Shown here: positions 51,611 through 60,194 of the stretch, one piece after another | How positions within the stretch are numbered: position 1 is the stretch's first letter | Layout: the number at the start of each line of letters is the position of its first letter | From: CAMAVH01 sp036500145 | GTDB lineage: Bacteria; Pseudomonadota; Alphaproteobacteria; SMXQ01 | Assembly: GCA_036500145.1 (NCBI GenBank) | Contig: DASYCO010000029.1 | Span: 37,045-101,044 of the forward strand | DNA length: 64,000 nucleotides | Reading direction: 5' to 3' | Translations under genes and position numbers: made by a program | The notes under the pieces: generated by a model | The model's database searches: none | Told to the model about the DNA's origin: nothing | The model's input: only the letters and a program-made list of their open reading frames with translations

Positions 51611-52576
51611 TTACGGCAGATAGCCGCGCTGAATCCAGAACTTCTCGGCGGCCGGATGCATCGGGACGTCCATCGGCGTGTCTATGGTGTCGCGGCACAT
51701 CATGTGAAGCGGCAATGGCCCCTCGCCCTGCCAGGGAATGAGATGCTTGCGGTCGTCCAATGCCTTGCAGATGCGCGTGATGAGCTCGTCGTCCTCGTCC
51801 TCGTGCACGAAGATCGGCCAGCCGCTGAAATCCAGCGTCAGCAGGTCCTGCTTGAGCCTGGGAAATTCCTTCTGGCGCAGCCAGGCGCGGCGATAGCCCA
51901 TGACCTCCAGCTTCTGCACGGTCGATTCAGCCAGGGGCAGGATCGTCATGCCCGCCTCGATGGCCTCGTCGACCCAGACGTTGGACGCCTCGTCGAAGAT
52001 GGCGTTGCACTTGCCGCTGACGAAATCGGCGAACTTCGGGCCGTTCGGATAGGGCAGCAGCCCCTCCTGGGTATATTCGCCGCCCCAGGAAATCACGTCC
52101 TCGCGCGAGAACCCGGCAGCCTTCATGACGTCGTCGATCATGTAGTGCAGCCAGTGGTCCTTCTGGCCGCGCCCGGCGATCTTCAAGGGGAAGCGCTTGT
52201 TCGGGATTTCCTCGAAGGAGGTGATGCCCGTGTCCGGGCGCACCGCAAGGACCAGATGGTCGTAGGACGGGATCACGCCGATGGTGCGGACAGGCTGCGG
52301 CCTGTCGAAGATGCCCTTCCCCCGGTAGGCCAAGGTCAACGCCGACGACGGATTGATGATGGCCAGCGCGACCTCCCGCTTGGCGATCGCGTCGACGCCC
52401 TCGATGGTGCTGGAGCCGAAAAGCGCGAGCGGCCAGTCGTCGGCGCCCTGCACGCGCAGCAGCACCTTCGCCTGGTTGTAGCGCTGGTTTCTGTCCGCAA
52501 CCAGTTCCGAGGCTATCTCCAGGACGACGCGGGACCGCGTCGTCATCGGCGTCGCATGCACGGGCTTGATCAGCAT
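51611..52576 (-). CDS. TAXI-like PBP-fold protein without a leader peptide
   Basis: A 321-residue protein resembling TAXI-type TRAP solute receptors: VALAIINPSSALTLAYRGKGIF, VRTIGVIPSYDHLVLAVRPDTGI and FVSGKCNAIFDEASNVWVDEAIEAGMTILPL. The N-terminus (MLIKPVHATPMTTRSRVVLEIASEL) has no hydrophobic leader, so it appears cytosolic. No TRAP membrane protein is adjacent. It sits between the two decarboxylase-like paralogues and the Bug gene (58- and 40-base gaps). It could be a third enzyme-type PBP-fold protein of the set. Confidence 0.78.
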   Translation of the reverse strand: MLIKPVHATPMTTRSRVVLEIASELVADRNQRYNQAKVLLRVQGADDWPLALFGSSTIEGVDAIAKREVALAIINPSSALTLAYRGKGIFDRPQPVRTIGVIPSYDHLVLAVRPDTGITSFEEIPNKRFPLKIAGRGQKDHWLHYMIDDVMKAAGFSREDVISWGGEYTQEGLLPYPNGPKFADFVSGKCNAIFDEASNVWVDEAIEAGMTILPLAESTVQKLEVMGYRRAWLRQKEFPRLKQDLLTLDFSGWPIFVHEDEDDELITRICKALDDRKHLIPWQGEGPLPLHMMCRDTIDTPMDVPMHPAAEKFWIQRGYLP

Positions 52577-52616
52577 TCTACGGATCCTCGTTGACAAGGG
52601 GACTGCGCGGGGCAGC

Positions 52617-53630
52617 CTATTGGTTCGGCGTCTCCAGTTCGCGCACGGCGCGTTCGACGATGTTCTGCGGCGTGGCATAAATATCGGTCACGAACTTCGC
52701 GACATCCGGGCCGGAGGTGAACTGTATGTCGAGCTTGAGCCGGGCTGCCTCGGACAGGAATTCCGGATCCTTGCTCAGGTCGATGAAGGCCTTCTGCAGC
52801 GTCTCCGCCGTCTTCGCCGGGATGTCGGGAGGCGCCAGGAACGGGCGGCCAAGGTTCTGCTTGGCGAGGGCCAGCTCCAGCACCTTGCGGTCCTCTTCGC
52901 TCTTCACGTAGTCCATCAGGAAGGGCACGCCCTGCAGGTCGGGCTCCGGCTTGGAGGTGATCTGCATCAGCATGCGGACCTGGTTGTTCTTGATCCACTC
53001 CGACTTGGTCGCCTTCAGGCTGTCCAGCCCGATGCCGACCACGCCGTCCACCTCGCCGCGCTCCATGGCCAGGAACACCTCCGTGGTGCCGGGATAGCTG
53101 CCGATCACCTTGAATTTCGTGCCGATGATCTTGTTCAGGAAGTTCGGCATCACGTCGACGCCGGCGGCGGCGCCGACGATGACTTCCTTGTCGAACAGGT
53201 CCTGGACGCTCTTGAAGGGCGTCGCATGCCAGACGATGATCACGTTGCCCAGGAAGTTGAGGTTGCCGAGCCAGGTGAACTGCCGGGCGTCGAAGCGGCC
53301 CTGCGCGTTGCCGAGGAGCGGCTGGAAGATCGCCGTGCCGGGCACGGTCGCGATCACCGAGCCGTCCTTGGGCGCGATGTTGTAGAGCCAGTTGCTCGCG
53401 ACGATGCCGCCGGCGCCGGCCATGTTCTTGACGATCACGCTCGGCCGCGAAGGCAGCATGCGCGGCAGATGCATCGAAACCAGGCGGCCATACGTGTCAT
53501 AGCCGCCGCCTACGCCCGTGCCCACGACCAGCGACAGCGACTGCATGGCGTCCCGCTGCTGCGCATGAGACGGCGCCGACAGAGACATGCTGGCTGCCAG
53601 CAAACAGAACGCACCCCAGAATCGTTTCAT
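52617..53630 (-). CDS. TctC/Bug family substrate-binding receptor
   Basis: A 337-residue periplasmic receptor. A signal peptide (MKRFWGAFCLLAASMSLSAPSHAQ, about residues 1-24) precedes SLVVGTGVGGGYDTYGRLVSMHLPRMLPSRPSVIVKNMAGAGGIVASNWLYN, the family block. The start at 53630 is preferred for its basic beginning and GGGGACG upstream. The only exported member of the 50563-54710 unit, so it presumably takes up the compound that the three cytosolic PBP-fold proteins handle. No TctAB partner is present. Confidence 0.9.
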   Translation of the reverse strand: MKRFWGAFCLLAASMSLSAPSHAQQRDAMQSLSLVVGTGVGGGYDTYGRLVSMHLPRMLPSRPSVIVKNMAGAGGIVASNWLYNIAPKDGSVIATVPGTAIFQPLLGNAQGRFDARQFTWLGNLNFLGNVIIVWHATPFKSVQDLFDKEVIVGAAAGVDVMPNFLNKIIGTKFKVIGSYPGTTEVFLAMERGEVDGVVGIGLDSLKATKSEWIKNNQVRMLMQITSKPEPDLQGVPFLMDYVKSEEDRKVLELALAKQNLGRPFLAPPDIPAKTAETLQKAFIDLSKDPEFLSEAARLKLDIQFTSGPDVAKFVTDIYATPQNIVERAVRELETPNQ

Positions 53631-53690
53631 CGTCCCCGTCCCCATTGTTCGATTTTTTATGGCTTGTCAGTACGCGCGTCGAAGCCGGCC

Positions 53691-54710
53691 TCAGTGCGGC
53701 GGCTTGTACGGAAAGTAGTCGACCAGCGTTTCGGGCGCGAAAAGCTCTTCCGGCGACAGCCGGCGCTTCGACAGCCCCTGTTCGAAGTGGTAGCGCAGGA
53801 AGGCGTCGACCGCCTTGAAGTTGCGATCGAGGCCGTAGGGCCACAGGTCCTCGCCGAGGACTTCCCTGTTTTCCTCCAGATGCGCGGTCAGCCAAGGCAC
53901 CATCATCAGGCGGTGCATGTTCTTCTCCTGCGACACGTAGTAGTCGTAGGCGTGCCGCTTGGATTCCTTCATCGCCTTGTAGAGAGACTGCGCGACCCAG
54001 CGGTGCTCTTCGTAGATGTCGCGGCGCACCACCATCGTGTGCATGATCGGGAAGATGCCGGTCTTGCGGTAATAGGCGCGCTCGACGTCCTTGTAGTCGG
54101 AGAAGAGCCGGCGGACCGTGCCGTTCCTCTTGAGGAACGACGGCGGGACGATGGCGGAGTAAAGCGCGTCGATCTCGCCGGATTCGAGCATCGCATCCAG
54201 CGTCTGGTCCGGGCCGAGCTGCTCGACCTTGATGTGCGACGGCGGCGGAAAAGGCGCGAACTCGCGCGCCGTGGTCTTGTCGAGGCGGCCGACGTAATAG
54301 GTGACGCTGTCGATCGGCACGCCGTATTCGTCGCTCATGATGCCGCGCGCCCAGATGGCGGCGTCATGGCCGTAGGCGAACAGCTCGCCGACCTTCTTGC
54401 CCTTCAGGTCCTTCGGCTCGCGGATGCCGCTCTTCTCGCTGACGTAGATCGCCGCATGGCGGAAGGAGCGCGACGGAAAGACCGGAATCGCGACGAAGGG
54501 CGGCTTCTCCAGCTGCGCCGTGCTCACGTAGAACTTCATGCCCATCTCGGAGCAGTCGAACTCGTTGAACTGCACCATCCGCTGAAAGGTTTCGGCGGGA
54601 AATACGGTGAGATAGGTCAGGTCGACGCCTTCCGGCTTGACCAGGTTCTCACGCAGCGCGCGCGTATGCGCGTAGTTGTCGCAGGCAAACGTCAGCTGCA
54701 AGTTGGGCAT
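53691..54710 (-). CDS. PBP-fold protein, 4,5-dihydroxyphthalate decarboxylase-like
   Basis: A 339-residue cytosolic PBP-fold protein, paralogue of 50563-51552. Starts NLQLTFACDNYAHTRAL without a leader. Shared marks: FNEFDCSEMGMKFYVSTAQL near 53-72, PSRSFRHAAIYVSEKSGI near 80-97 and RKTGIFPIMHTMVVRRDIYEEH near 233-254. The start at 54710 has GGGAGAAG upstream. First gene of the minus-strand unit and divergent from the gentisate-dioxygenase-like gene at 54923, which also points to aromatic acid catabolism. Confidence 0.83.
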   Translation of the reverse strand: MPNLQLTFACDNYAHTRALRENLVKPEGVDLTYLTVFPAETFQRMVQFNEFDCSEMGMKFYVSTAQLEKPPFVAIPVFPSRSFRHAAIYVSEKSGIREPKDLKGKKVGELFAYGHDAAIWARGIMSDEYGVPIDSVTYYVGRLDKTTAREFAPFPPPSHIKVEQLGPDQTLDAMLESGEIDALYSAIVPPSFLKRNGTVRRLFSDYKDVERAYYRKTGIFPIMHTMVVRRDIYEEHRWVAQSLYKAMKESKRHAYDYYVSQEKNMHRLMMVPWLTAHLEENREVLGEDLWPYGLDRNFKAVDAFLRYHFEQGLSKRRLSPEELFAPETLVDYFPYKPPH

Positions 54711-54796
54711 GGTCTTCTCCCTGCGCGCGCCGACGCGGCGCACATTTTTCGCCCGCATTCAGGTGCGGGGCTTGTTGCGTGCAGTTTACTAAGCTT

Positions 54797-54846
54797 CCTA
54801 AGTTAGACAAGTCCAAAAATTCCGCTCTATACCTGACTTAATAAGG
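54797..54846. promoter_or_regulatory. AT-rich divergent promoter with candidate MarR-type repeats
   Basis: CCTAAGTTAG (54797-54806) and CTGACTTAATAAGG (54833-54846) form an imperfect inverted pair in the 212-base region between the two divergent units. The MarR gene at 57265 in the plus-strand unit is the obvious candidate binder. Confidence 0.35.
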
Positions 54847-54922
54847 AAAAATAGACGGAGACGTTGCCGTCACAAACTTAGCTTGCTATGTATTAGCCGC
54901 TTCGACCGGTTGGGAGGCCGTC

Positions 54923-55954
54923 ATGACCACTGCCCCGAAAGACCAGACAGACCTCATAGAGGCGCTGGACAAGATGAGCCTCGCGGCCCTGTGGGTGCTC
55001 GCGAAGCGCCAGGCCTCGCCCCAGCCCTATCAGGCGGAGCCGGCCATCCATTGGCGCTGGGACGACCTGACGCCGCTCATCGAGCGGGCCCTGTCGGAAG
55101 TCGGCATGGAAGACGCGGAACGTCGCGTGCTCATGCTCAGCAATCCGGCGTTCAAGCCCGCCGTGCAGACCACGCGCAACCTCATCGCCGCCGTCCAGAT
55201 CCTGCGGCCCGGCGACCAGGCTCAGCCGCACCGCCATTCGGCCGCCGCCATCCGCATGATTCTTGAGGCCGAAGGCGGCCATACGTCCGTCGACGGCAAG
55301 AACTTCCAAATGGGCGCCGGCGACCTGATCCTGACCCCGGCCTGGACGTGGCACGGCCACGTCAACCCGACCGACAAGCCGGTCATGTGGATCGACGGCC
55401 TCGATTCCCCCTTCGTGCGCGGGGCGCTCGACGCCTTCTTCTTCGAGCATCACCCGCCGGCCGGCGCGCTCGACGGCCCGCATGTCCCCGCCGACCGCCT
55501 GGCTTGGGCGGAAAGCGGGCTGGTCGCCGCCGGCCACTCCCCCGACGCCGCGCCCTTCTCGCCGAAAATCCACTATCCCTGGAATGCGACCGCCGCCGCA
55601 TTGGACGACATGCGCCCGCGCGCCGACCAGTCGACGCTCCTGCGCTACGTCAACCCGCAGAACGGCGGCGCCGTCACGCCGACCCTCGACTGCTTCATGC
55701 TGCGGCTCCGCGCCGGCCATGAAACCGCACCGTCCCGCAGCACTGCCAACGCCGTCTGCGTCGTGGTCGAGGGCGAAGGCCAGTCCACCGTCGGCGACAA
55801 GACGTTCGCGTGGAAGAAGAACGACGTCTTCACGGTCCCGCACTGGACCCAGGCGACCCACCGCTCCGCCGAAAAGGCCTCCCACCTCTTCCTGATGACC
55901 GATCGGGAGATCTATCGCCGCCTCGGGCTGCTGCGAGACGAACCGCAAATCTGA
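54923..55954 (+). CDS. Gentisate 1,2-dioxygenase-like bicupin
   Basis: A 343-residue ring-cleavage dioxygenase relative. Family marks: the first cupin with AQPHRHSAAAIRMILEAEGGHTSVDG (His103, His105) and TPAWTWHGHVNPTDKPVMWIDGLD (His144 or His146). These are the three iron histidines of gentisate 1,2-dioxygenase. A second, non-catalytic cupin follows at about 240-325. The enzyme would open gentisate or a related 2,5-dihydroxy acid to a maleylpyruvate-type product. It is followed after 16 bases by a flavin monooxygenase, the usual producer of such hydroxylated acids. No maleylpyruvate isomerase or hydrolase is in the unit. Confidence 0.88.
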   Translation: MTTAPKDQTDLIEALDKMSLAALWVLAKRQASPQPYQAEPAIHWRWDDLTPLIERALSEVGMEDAERRVLMLSNPAFKPAVQTTRNLIAAVQILRPGDQAQPHRHSAAAIRMILEAEGGHTSVDGKNFQMGAGDLILTPAWTWHGHVNPTDKPVMWIDGLDSPFVRGALDAFFFEHHPPAGALDGPHVPADRLAWAESGLVAAGHSPDAAPFSPKIHYPWNATAAALDDMRPRADQSTLLRYVNPQNGGAVTPTLDCFMLRLRAGHETAPSRSTANAVCVVVEGEGQSTVGDKTFAWKKNDVFTVPHWTQATHRSAEKASHLFLMTDREIYRRLGLLRDEPQI

Positions 55955-55970
55955 ACAAGGTATCCTCGAA

Positions 55971-57209
55971 ATGGACGTGATCATCATCGGCGGCGGCATC
56001 GGCGGCCTGACGCTCGCCTTGGCGCTGCACCGGAAAGGCATTCCCTGCCGGGTGTTCGAGGCCGCCCCTGAAGTGAAGCCCCTGGGCGTCGGGATCAACC
56101 TGCTGCCCCACGCCGTGCGCGAGCTGGCCTCGCTCGGGCTGAGCGAAAGGCTCGCCGCCTGCAGCGTCGAGACCCAGGAGGTCTGCTTCTACACGCGCCA
56201 CGGCCAGCTGGTCGACCAGGAGCCCCGCGGGCGCTTCGCCGGTTACGAATGGCCGCAGATCTCCATCCATCGCGCCGACCTTCACCGCGTCCTGCTGGAC
56301 ACCGTCATCGAACGGCTGGGGCCGGACGCGGTCACGCTCGACCATCGCTGCGTCAGAACCGAGCAGAACGGCAAAGGCATCACGGCCTTCTTCGTCGACC
56401 ATGCGGGCCAGGCGCTGCCGCCCGTCGCCGGTTCCGTGGCCATCGCCTGCGACGGCCTCCACTCCGCCGTGCGGGCGCAGATGCATCCCGACGAGCCGCC
56501 GCCGATCGAGCATGTCACCATGTCCTATCGCGGGGTGACGCGCTGGCCCGCCTTCCTGACCGGCAGCAGCATGGTCTATGTCGGCACCTACGACACCGGC
56601 AAGCTGGTGATCTATCCGATCCGCGACAACGTCGACGCCGAAGGGCGCCAGCTGATCAACTGGGTCATCGAGATCGTCAAGAAGGGCGACCAGGTGCAGG
56701 ATTGGGGGCGCGCGGCCAGCATCGACGACTGCATCGGCCCATTCGAGGACTGGACGTTCGACTGGCTCGACATCCCCGCCCTGATCCGCGCGTCGGACAG
56801 GATCATCCCCTACCCCAACCTCGACCGCAATCCGCTGCCCTACTGGAGCGTCGAGCGCCTGACCCTGCTGGGCGACGCCGCGCACCCCATGCTGCCGCGC
56901 GGCTCGAACGGCGCGGCGCAGGCCATCCTCGACGCGACGGCGTTGGCGGGCCTCCTCGACGACGAGAAGGATCCCGTCGTCGCGCTGAAGCGCTACGAGG
57001 CGATGCGCCTGCCCGCGACGGCCAACGTGGTGTTGACCAACCGGGAGCGTTCGCCGGACGCCATCCTGCGCGTGGTCGAGCAGCGGACCGGCGGCAAGCC
57101 GTTCGCGCATATCGACGATGTGATTTCGCGCGAGGAAATCTCGGAATGGCAGGAAAACTACAGAAAGGTTGCGGGCTTCCAGCGCAACACTCAGGATACG
57201 GCCCGATAG
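55971..57209 (+). CDS. FAD-dependent aromatic monooxygenase
   Basis: A 412-residue class A flavoprotein hydroxylase. GGGIGG at 7-12 binds the FAD ADP part, CDGLHSAVR near 160 is the DG motif, and LLGDAAHPMLPRGSNGAAQA near 298-318 is the GD motif. The RGSNGAAQAI ending is closer to PhzS-like and related hydroxylases than to salicylate hydroxylase. With the dioxygenase upstream it probably hydroxylates an aromatic acid to a gentisate-type compound. Confidence 0.9.
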   Translation: MDVIIIGGGIGGLTLALALHRKGIPCRVFEAAPEVKPLGVGINLLPHAVRELASLGLSERLAACSVETQEVCFYTRHGQLVDQEPRGRFAGYEWPQISIHRADLHRVLLDTVIERLGPDAVTLDHRCVRTEQNGKGITAFFVDHAGQALPPVAGSVAIACDGLHSAVRAQMHPDEPPPIEHVTMSYRGVTRWPAFLTGSSMVYVGTYDTGKLVIYPIRDNVDAEGRQLINWVIEIVKKGDQVQDWGRAASIDDCIGPFEDWTFDWLDIPALIRASDRIIPYPNLDRNPLPYWSVERLTLLGDAAHPMLPRGSNGAAQAILDATALAGLLDDEKDPVVALKRYEAMRLPATANVVLTNRERSPDAILRVVEQRTGGKPFAHIDDVISREEISEWQENYRKVAGFQRNTQDTAR

Positions 57210-57264
57210 TGGAGCCGATTTCCGAAAGCGTCAGAACGTGAGAAAAGCCAAAGCCCCCGCGAAG

Positions 57265-57840
57265 ATGCCGCTCAAGAAGAGCGCCGCCCCCGCGAAGCCC
57301 CGCAGCGACAGGCCCCCGGCTTCATACAAGGTGATGCTGTCGTCGAAGGACGAGGCCGCTTCCCAGGGCAAGGTCGACGGCGAGGTCGCCTTCGTCATTT
57401 CGGAAAGCATCGCGCATCTCACGGTGGTGACGGCGCGCCTGTTCGACCGGACGCTTTCCAGCCGCCTGAAGAACTTCGACATTCCCATCGGCCAGTGGCC
57501 CTTCCTGCTATTCCTGTGGGCCAACGAGAACCTGTCGCAGCGCCAGCTGAGCCAGCGCATGGCCATCGAGGAATCGACCGTCGCCGGCACGATCAGCCGC
57601 ATGGAGCGCGACGGGCTGATCGTCCGCACGCCCGCCCCCGATAACCTGCGGCGCAACCAGCTGAAGCTGACGAAGCGTGGCTGGCAGCTGAAGGAGCAGC
57701 TGCTGGCGGAAAGCCGTGGCGTCGTGGAAATGGCGACCCAGGACATGTCTGAGATGGAAATCGCCTTCCTCAAGACCCTGCTGCGCAAGGTGCAGTCAAA
57801 TTTAACTGATAAAAGCTCTCCGGCCCTTCCAAAGGCCTAG
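57265..57840 (+). CDS. MarR family transcriptional regulator
   Basis: About 191 residues with a winged HTH (LSQRQLSQRMAIEESTVAGTISRMERDGLIVRTPAPDNLRRNQLKLT) in the MarR fold. The first 30 residues are basic and disordered. The start is uncertain: GTG at 57238, ATG at 57265 and ATG at 57334 are in frame, and the frame also overlaps the monooxygenase end. Likely senses an aromatic acid and controls the unit 54923-57840 and perhaps the divergent one. Confidence 0.87.
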   Translation: MPLKKSAAPAKPRSDRPPASYKVMLSSKDEAASQGKVDGEVAFVISESIAHLTVVTARLFDRTLSSRLKNFDIPIGQWPFLLFLWANENLSQRQLSQRMAIEESTVAGTISRMERDGLIVRTPAPDNLRRNQLKLTKRGWQLKEQLLAESRGVVEMATQDMSEMEIAFLKTLLRKVQSNLTDKSSPALPKA

Positions 57841-58022
57841 CAGTCCGACGAAGCACATTCGCGACCAACGGAATTTTCCTTGGCGCCCAAATGCCGGGGC
57901 GTCACCCACCTTTTGTGGCGTTCTTCTCATGAGGCGCCACCCGCGAAAGCGCGAATGGAGACGCTCGGCCAAAACTGGCCGTACTTTCGCGGCAGAAATT
58001 ATCTCTGGGTCACGCGCGCATG

Positions 58023-58050
58023 AAAAAGCCCGCCATTCGGCGGGCTTTTT
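58023..58050. terminator. Bidirectional rho-independent terminator
   Basis: AAAAAGCCCGCC / GGCGGGCTTTTT with loop ATTC, about 180 bases after the MarR gene. The same core stem occurs at 3211-3232. Confidence 0.9.
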
Positions 58051-58140
58051 GGCAGTTTCGCGGCGAAATCTCCGAGAGATGCGCGCACTGCGGACTAGTT
58101 GGCTGTGCGGACAGTCTTTATCGAACTCGTCTCCACCCAC

Positions 58141-58290
58141 AAATTCGCTGCTAACAGGGTATTTACAGCGAATTTTTGCGATCCTTACCTCTTTAACCCG
58201 TCAATTTGCCTTCTAACCTTATGATCAATAAAAGTTTTGGCTATTTCGCGCCAAGGCAAAAACAGCGAATCTAATTCGCGGTTCAGCGAA
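58141..58290. repeat. Iterated CAGCGAA motifs
   Basis: AAATTCGCTG (58141-58150) and CAGCGAATTT (58166-58175) form a perfect 10-bp inverted repeat with a 15-base spacer. Further copies: CAGCGAA at 58263-58269 and 58284-58290; GCGAAT/ATTCGC palindrome at 58265-58279. Confidence 0.6.
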
Positions 58291-58813
58291 GTAATCCAGG
58301 CCGATCAGGCATTCGCTAGAGGAAGCAAAGGGACTTAAAAAGAAAGTTCCCGCCTCAAGGCCCCGAAAGTCTGTCGCCAAAACATGTCCGACAACAGCTT
58401 AGAAGTGCAAGGAACCGCGACCCACCCAGCATATGGCGCTGTCTATTTGCAGGGGGCGACGATTCTCGCCGGATCGACCGGCAACACCGTGGTCGCCAGG
58501 GAGGCATGCCGTTCTACCTTTGGTAGTGGCAGTGGCACTGTCGGCTTCACCAATGTTCCGGCATGCATCATACAGTGACCGCGTTGCGGCTGAGGTCGCC
58601 GAAAGGCGCGGCATGCTGGCCCGCATGGTGGCCTGATCAATATCGCCGACCGCTGATGCCATTGGCCGCGTCCCGGACGCTGGCGCGCAGCGAACTCGCC
58701 AAAGTCGGGGCGACTTTACCTGTTTTTGGATCGCGCGTTGGCGACGCTTAGCGGGGACAGCCACCGGTTCCTCCTGACAGTTCAGACGGAGAGATAAATT
58801 GCTCCGTGAAGGC

Positions 58814-59041
58814 CTATTTTTTCTTAGCGACCTTCTTTTTCCCAGCTTTCTTGGCACCCGACCTTTTTTTGGGTGCGACCTTTTTGCCCTTCTTGCGGGC
58901 CTCCGAGAGACCAATGGCGATTGCCTGCTTGCGGCTCGTCACCGCACCGCCTCGTCCGCCCTTGCCACGTTTTAATTTGCCCTTTTTGGCCCGCTTGACC
59001 GCACGTTTAACATCAGCATTTGAACCTTGGCTTTTTGGCAT
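58814..59041 (-). CDS. Small lysine-rich protein, DUF6496-like
   Basis: A 75-residue very basic protein. The segment TSRKQAIAIGLSEARKKGKK matches the QAIAIGLSxAR core seen in DUF6496-type proteins; the ends are runs of Lys, Ala and Gly resembling histone H1-like tails. It may bind nucleic acid. The start at 59041 is preferred because GGAG lies 9 bases upstream; an ATG at 59056 is the alternative. It is divergent from gnd at 59289. Confidence 0.75.
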   Translation of the reverse strand: MPKSQGSNADVKRAVKRAKKGKLKRGKGGRGGAVTSRKQAIAIGLSEARKKGKKVAPKKRSGAKKAGKKKVAKKK

Positions 59042-59288
59042 TGTTGTTTTCTCCATTCGCCGTCCGCAGTCGCGATAATCCGCAAAAAAACACGCAACGG
59101 AGTCTTAACGCCAAAAGTTGCAACTGGTTCTTGAAGCAGAAGCTAATTCGAACCCGCTTCGAGAGGTGACTGGACGTAAAATGAGCACGACGTCGCTCTC
59201 GCAGATGTCATCATTCAGCGCTTTAGTCCGACAATATTCAGGCAGACAATGTGCTCGGATTATTCGACGGCAGAAAACAGGATGTCCT

Positions 59289-60194
59289 ATGGAACTTGCG
59301 ATGATCGGCTTGGGACGCATGGGGGCTAACATGGCCGAACGGCTAATCCGCGGTGGCCATGCGGTGGTCGGCTTTGATCCGAAGCAGGAAGCACGTGCCG
59401 AGATCGAGACAAAGGGCGCCAAGTCCGCCGGTTCCCTGCCAGAGCTGGTTTCCAAATTAAAGAGCCCGCGCATCCTCTGGCTGATGGTGCCCGCCGGCGA
59501 AATCACCGATAACACCATCTCCGATTTATTCCCGCTGCTGCGGGCCGGCGACATCCTGATCGACGGCGGCAATTCCAATTACAAGGACACCCTACGGCGC
59601 GCAAAGACGATGGCCGAAAAGCAAATTGACTACGTCGACTGCGGCACTAGCGGCGGCATATGGGGCCTTGCCGAAGGGTACAGCATGATGATTGGCGGCG
59701 ACGCGGCTGTCGTCAAGCGCCTGCGTCCGATCTTCGAATCCCTCGCGCCGGCGGCCGACCGAGGCTGGGGCCGCGTGGGCCCCGTCGGGGCCGGCCATTT
59801 CACCAAGATGGTTCACAACGGCATCGAGTATGGGCTCATGCAGGCCTATGCCGAGGGATTCTCGATCATGGAGCACAAGGCCGAATTCGGGCTCGACCTA
59901 CATCAGATCGCGGAGGTCTGGCGCCATGGCAGCGTCGTACGCTCATGGCTGCTCGATTTGACTTCGGCCGCCCTGGAACATAATCCGAAGCTTGCCGGCA
60001 TCGCGCCCTATGTCGCCGATTCCGGGGAGGGCCGCTGGACCGCCGCGGAGGCCATCGACCTCGACGTTCCTGCCCCAGTGATTACCCTGTCGCTTCTGGA
60101 GCGCTTGCGTTCGCGCGACAAAGACTCGTTCTCAGACAAGCTCCTGTCGGCGATGCGCAATCAGTTCGGCGGGCACGAAATCAAGAAAGAATGA
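59289..60194 (+). CDS. gnd: 6-phosphogluconate dehydrogenase (decarboxylating), short type
   Basis: A 301-residue enzyme giving ribulose 5-phosphate, CO2 and NAD(P)H. The Rossmann motif is GLGRMGANM (residues 7-15); DCGTSGGIWGLAEGYSMMIGG near 113-135 and GHFTKMVHNGIEYGLMQ near 168-184 carry the catalytic Lys and Asn. The short length (about 300, versus about 470 in E. coli) marks the YqeC-like type. The start at 59289 has CAGGAT upstream; the longer frame to 59118 is not conserved. Overlaps pgl by four bases. Confidence 0.95.
   Translation: MELAMIGLGRMGANMAERLIRGGHAVVGFDPKQEARAEIETKGAKSAGSLPELVSKLKSPRILWLMVPAGEITDNTISDLFPLLRAGDILIDGGNSNYKDTLRRAKTMAEKQIDYVDCGTSGGIWGLAEGYSMMIGGDAAVVKRLRPIFESLAPAADRGWGRVGPVGAGHFTKMVHNGIEYGLMQAYAEGFSIMEHKAEFGLDLHQIAEVWRHGSVVRSWLLDLTSAALEHNPKLAGIAPYVADSGEGRWTAAEAIDLDVPAPVITLSLLERLRSRDKDSFSDKLLSAMRNQFGGHEIKKE

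Larger units (their letters stand above)
57841..58813. other. Non-coding region with repeats
   Basis: About 970 bases without a confident gene. It holds a bidirectional-looking terminator (58023-58050) and a cluster of CAGCGAA / TTCGCTG motifs (58141-58290). The base composition is lower in G+C than in the flanks. A 64-codon plus-strand frame at 58384-58578 has no supporting ribosome site or family. Confidence 0.6.

Noticed and set aside
52566..54806. 746-codon plus-strand open frame
   Set aside because: Antisense to the Bug and decarboxylase-like genes; shadow composition.
58384..58578. 64-codon plus-strand frame
   Set aside because: No ribosome site, no recognised family, in a low-coding region. 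Could be real but cannot be supported.
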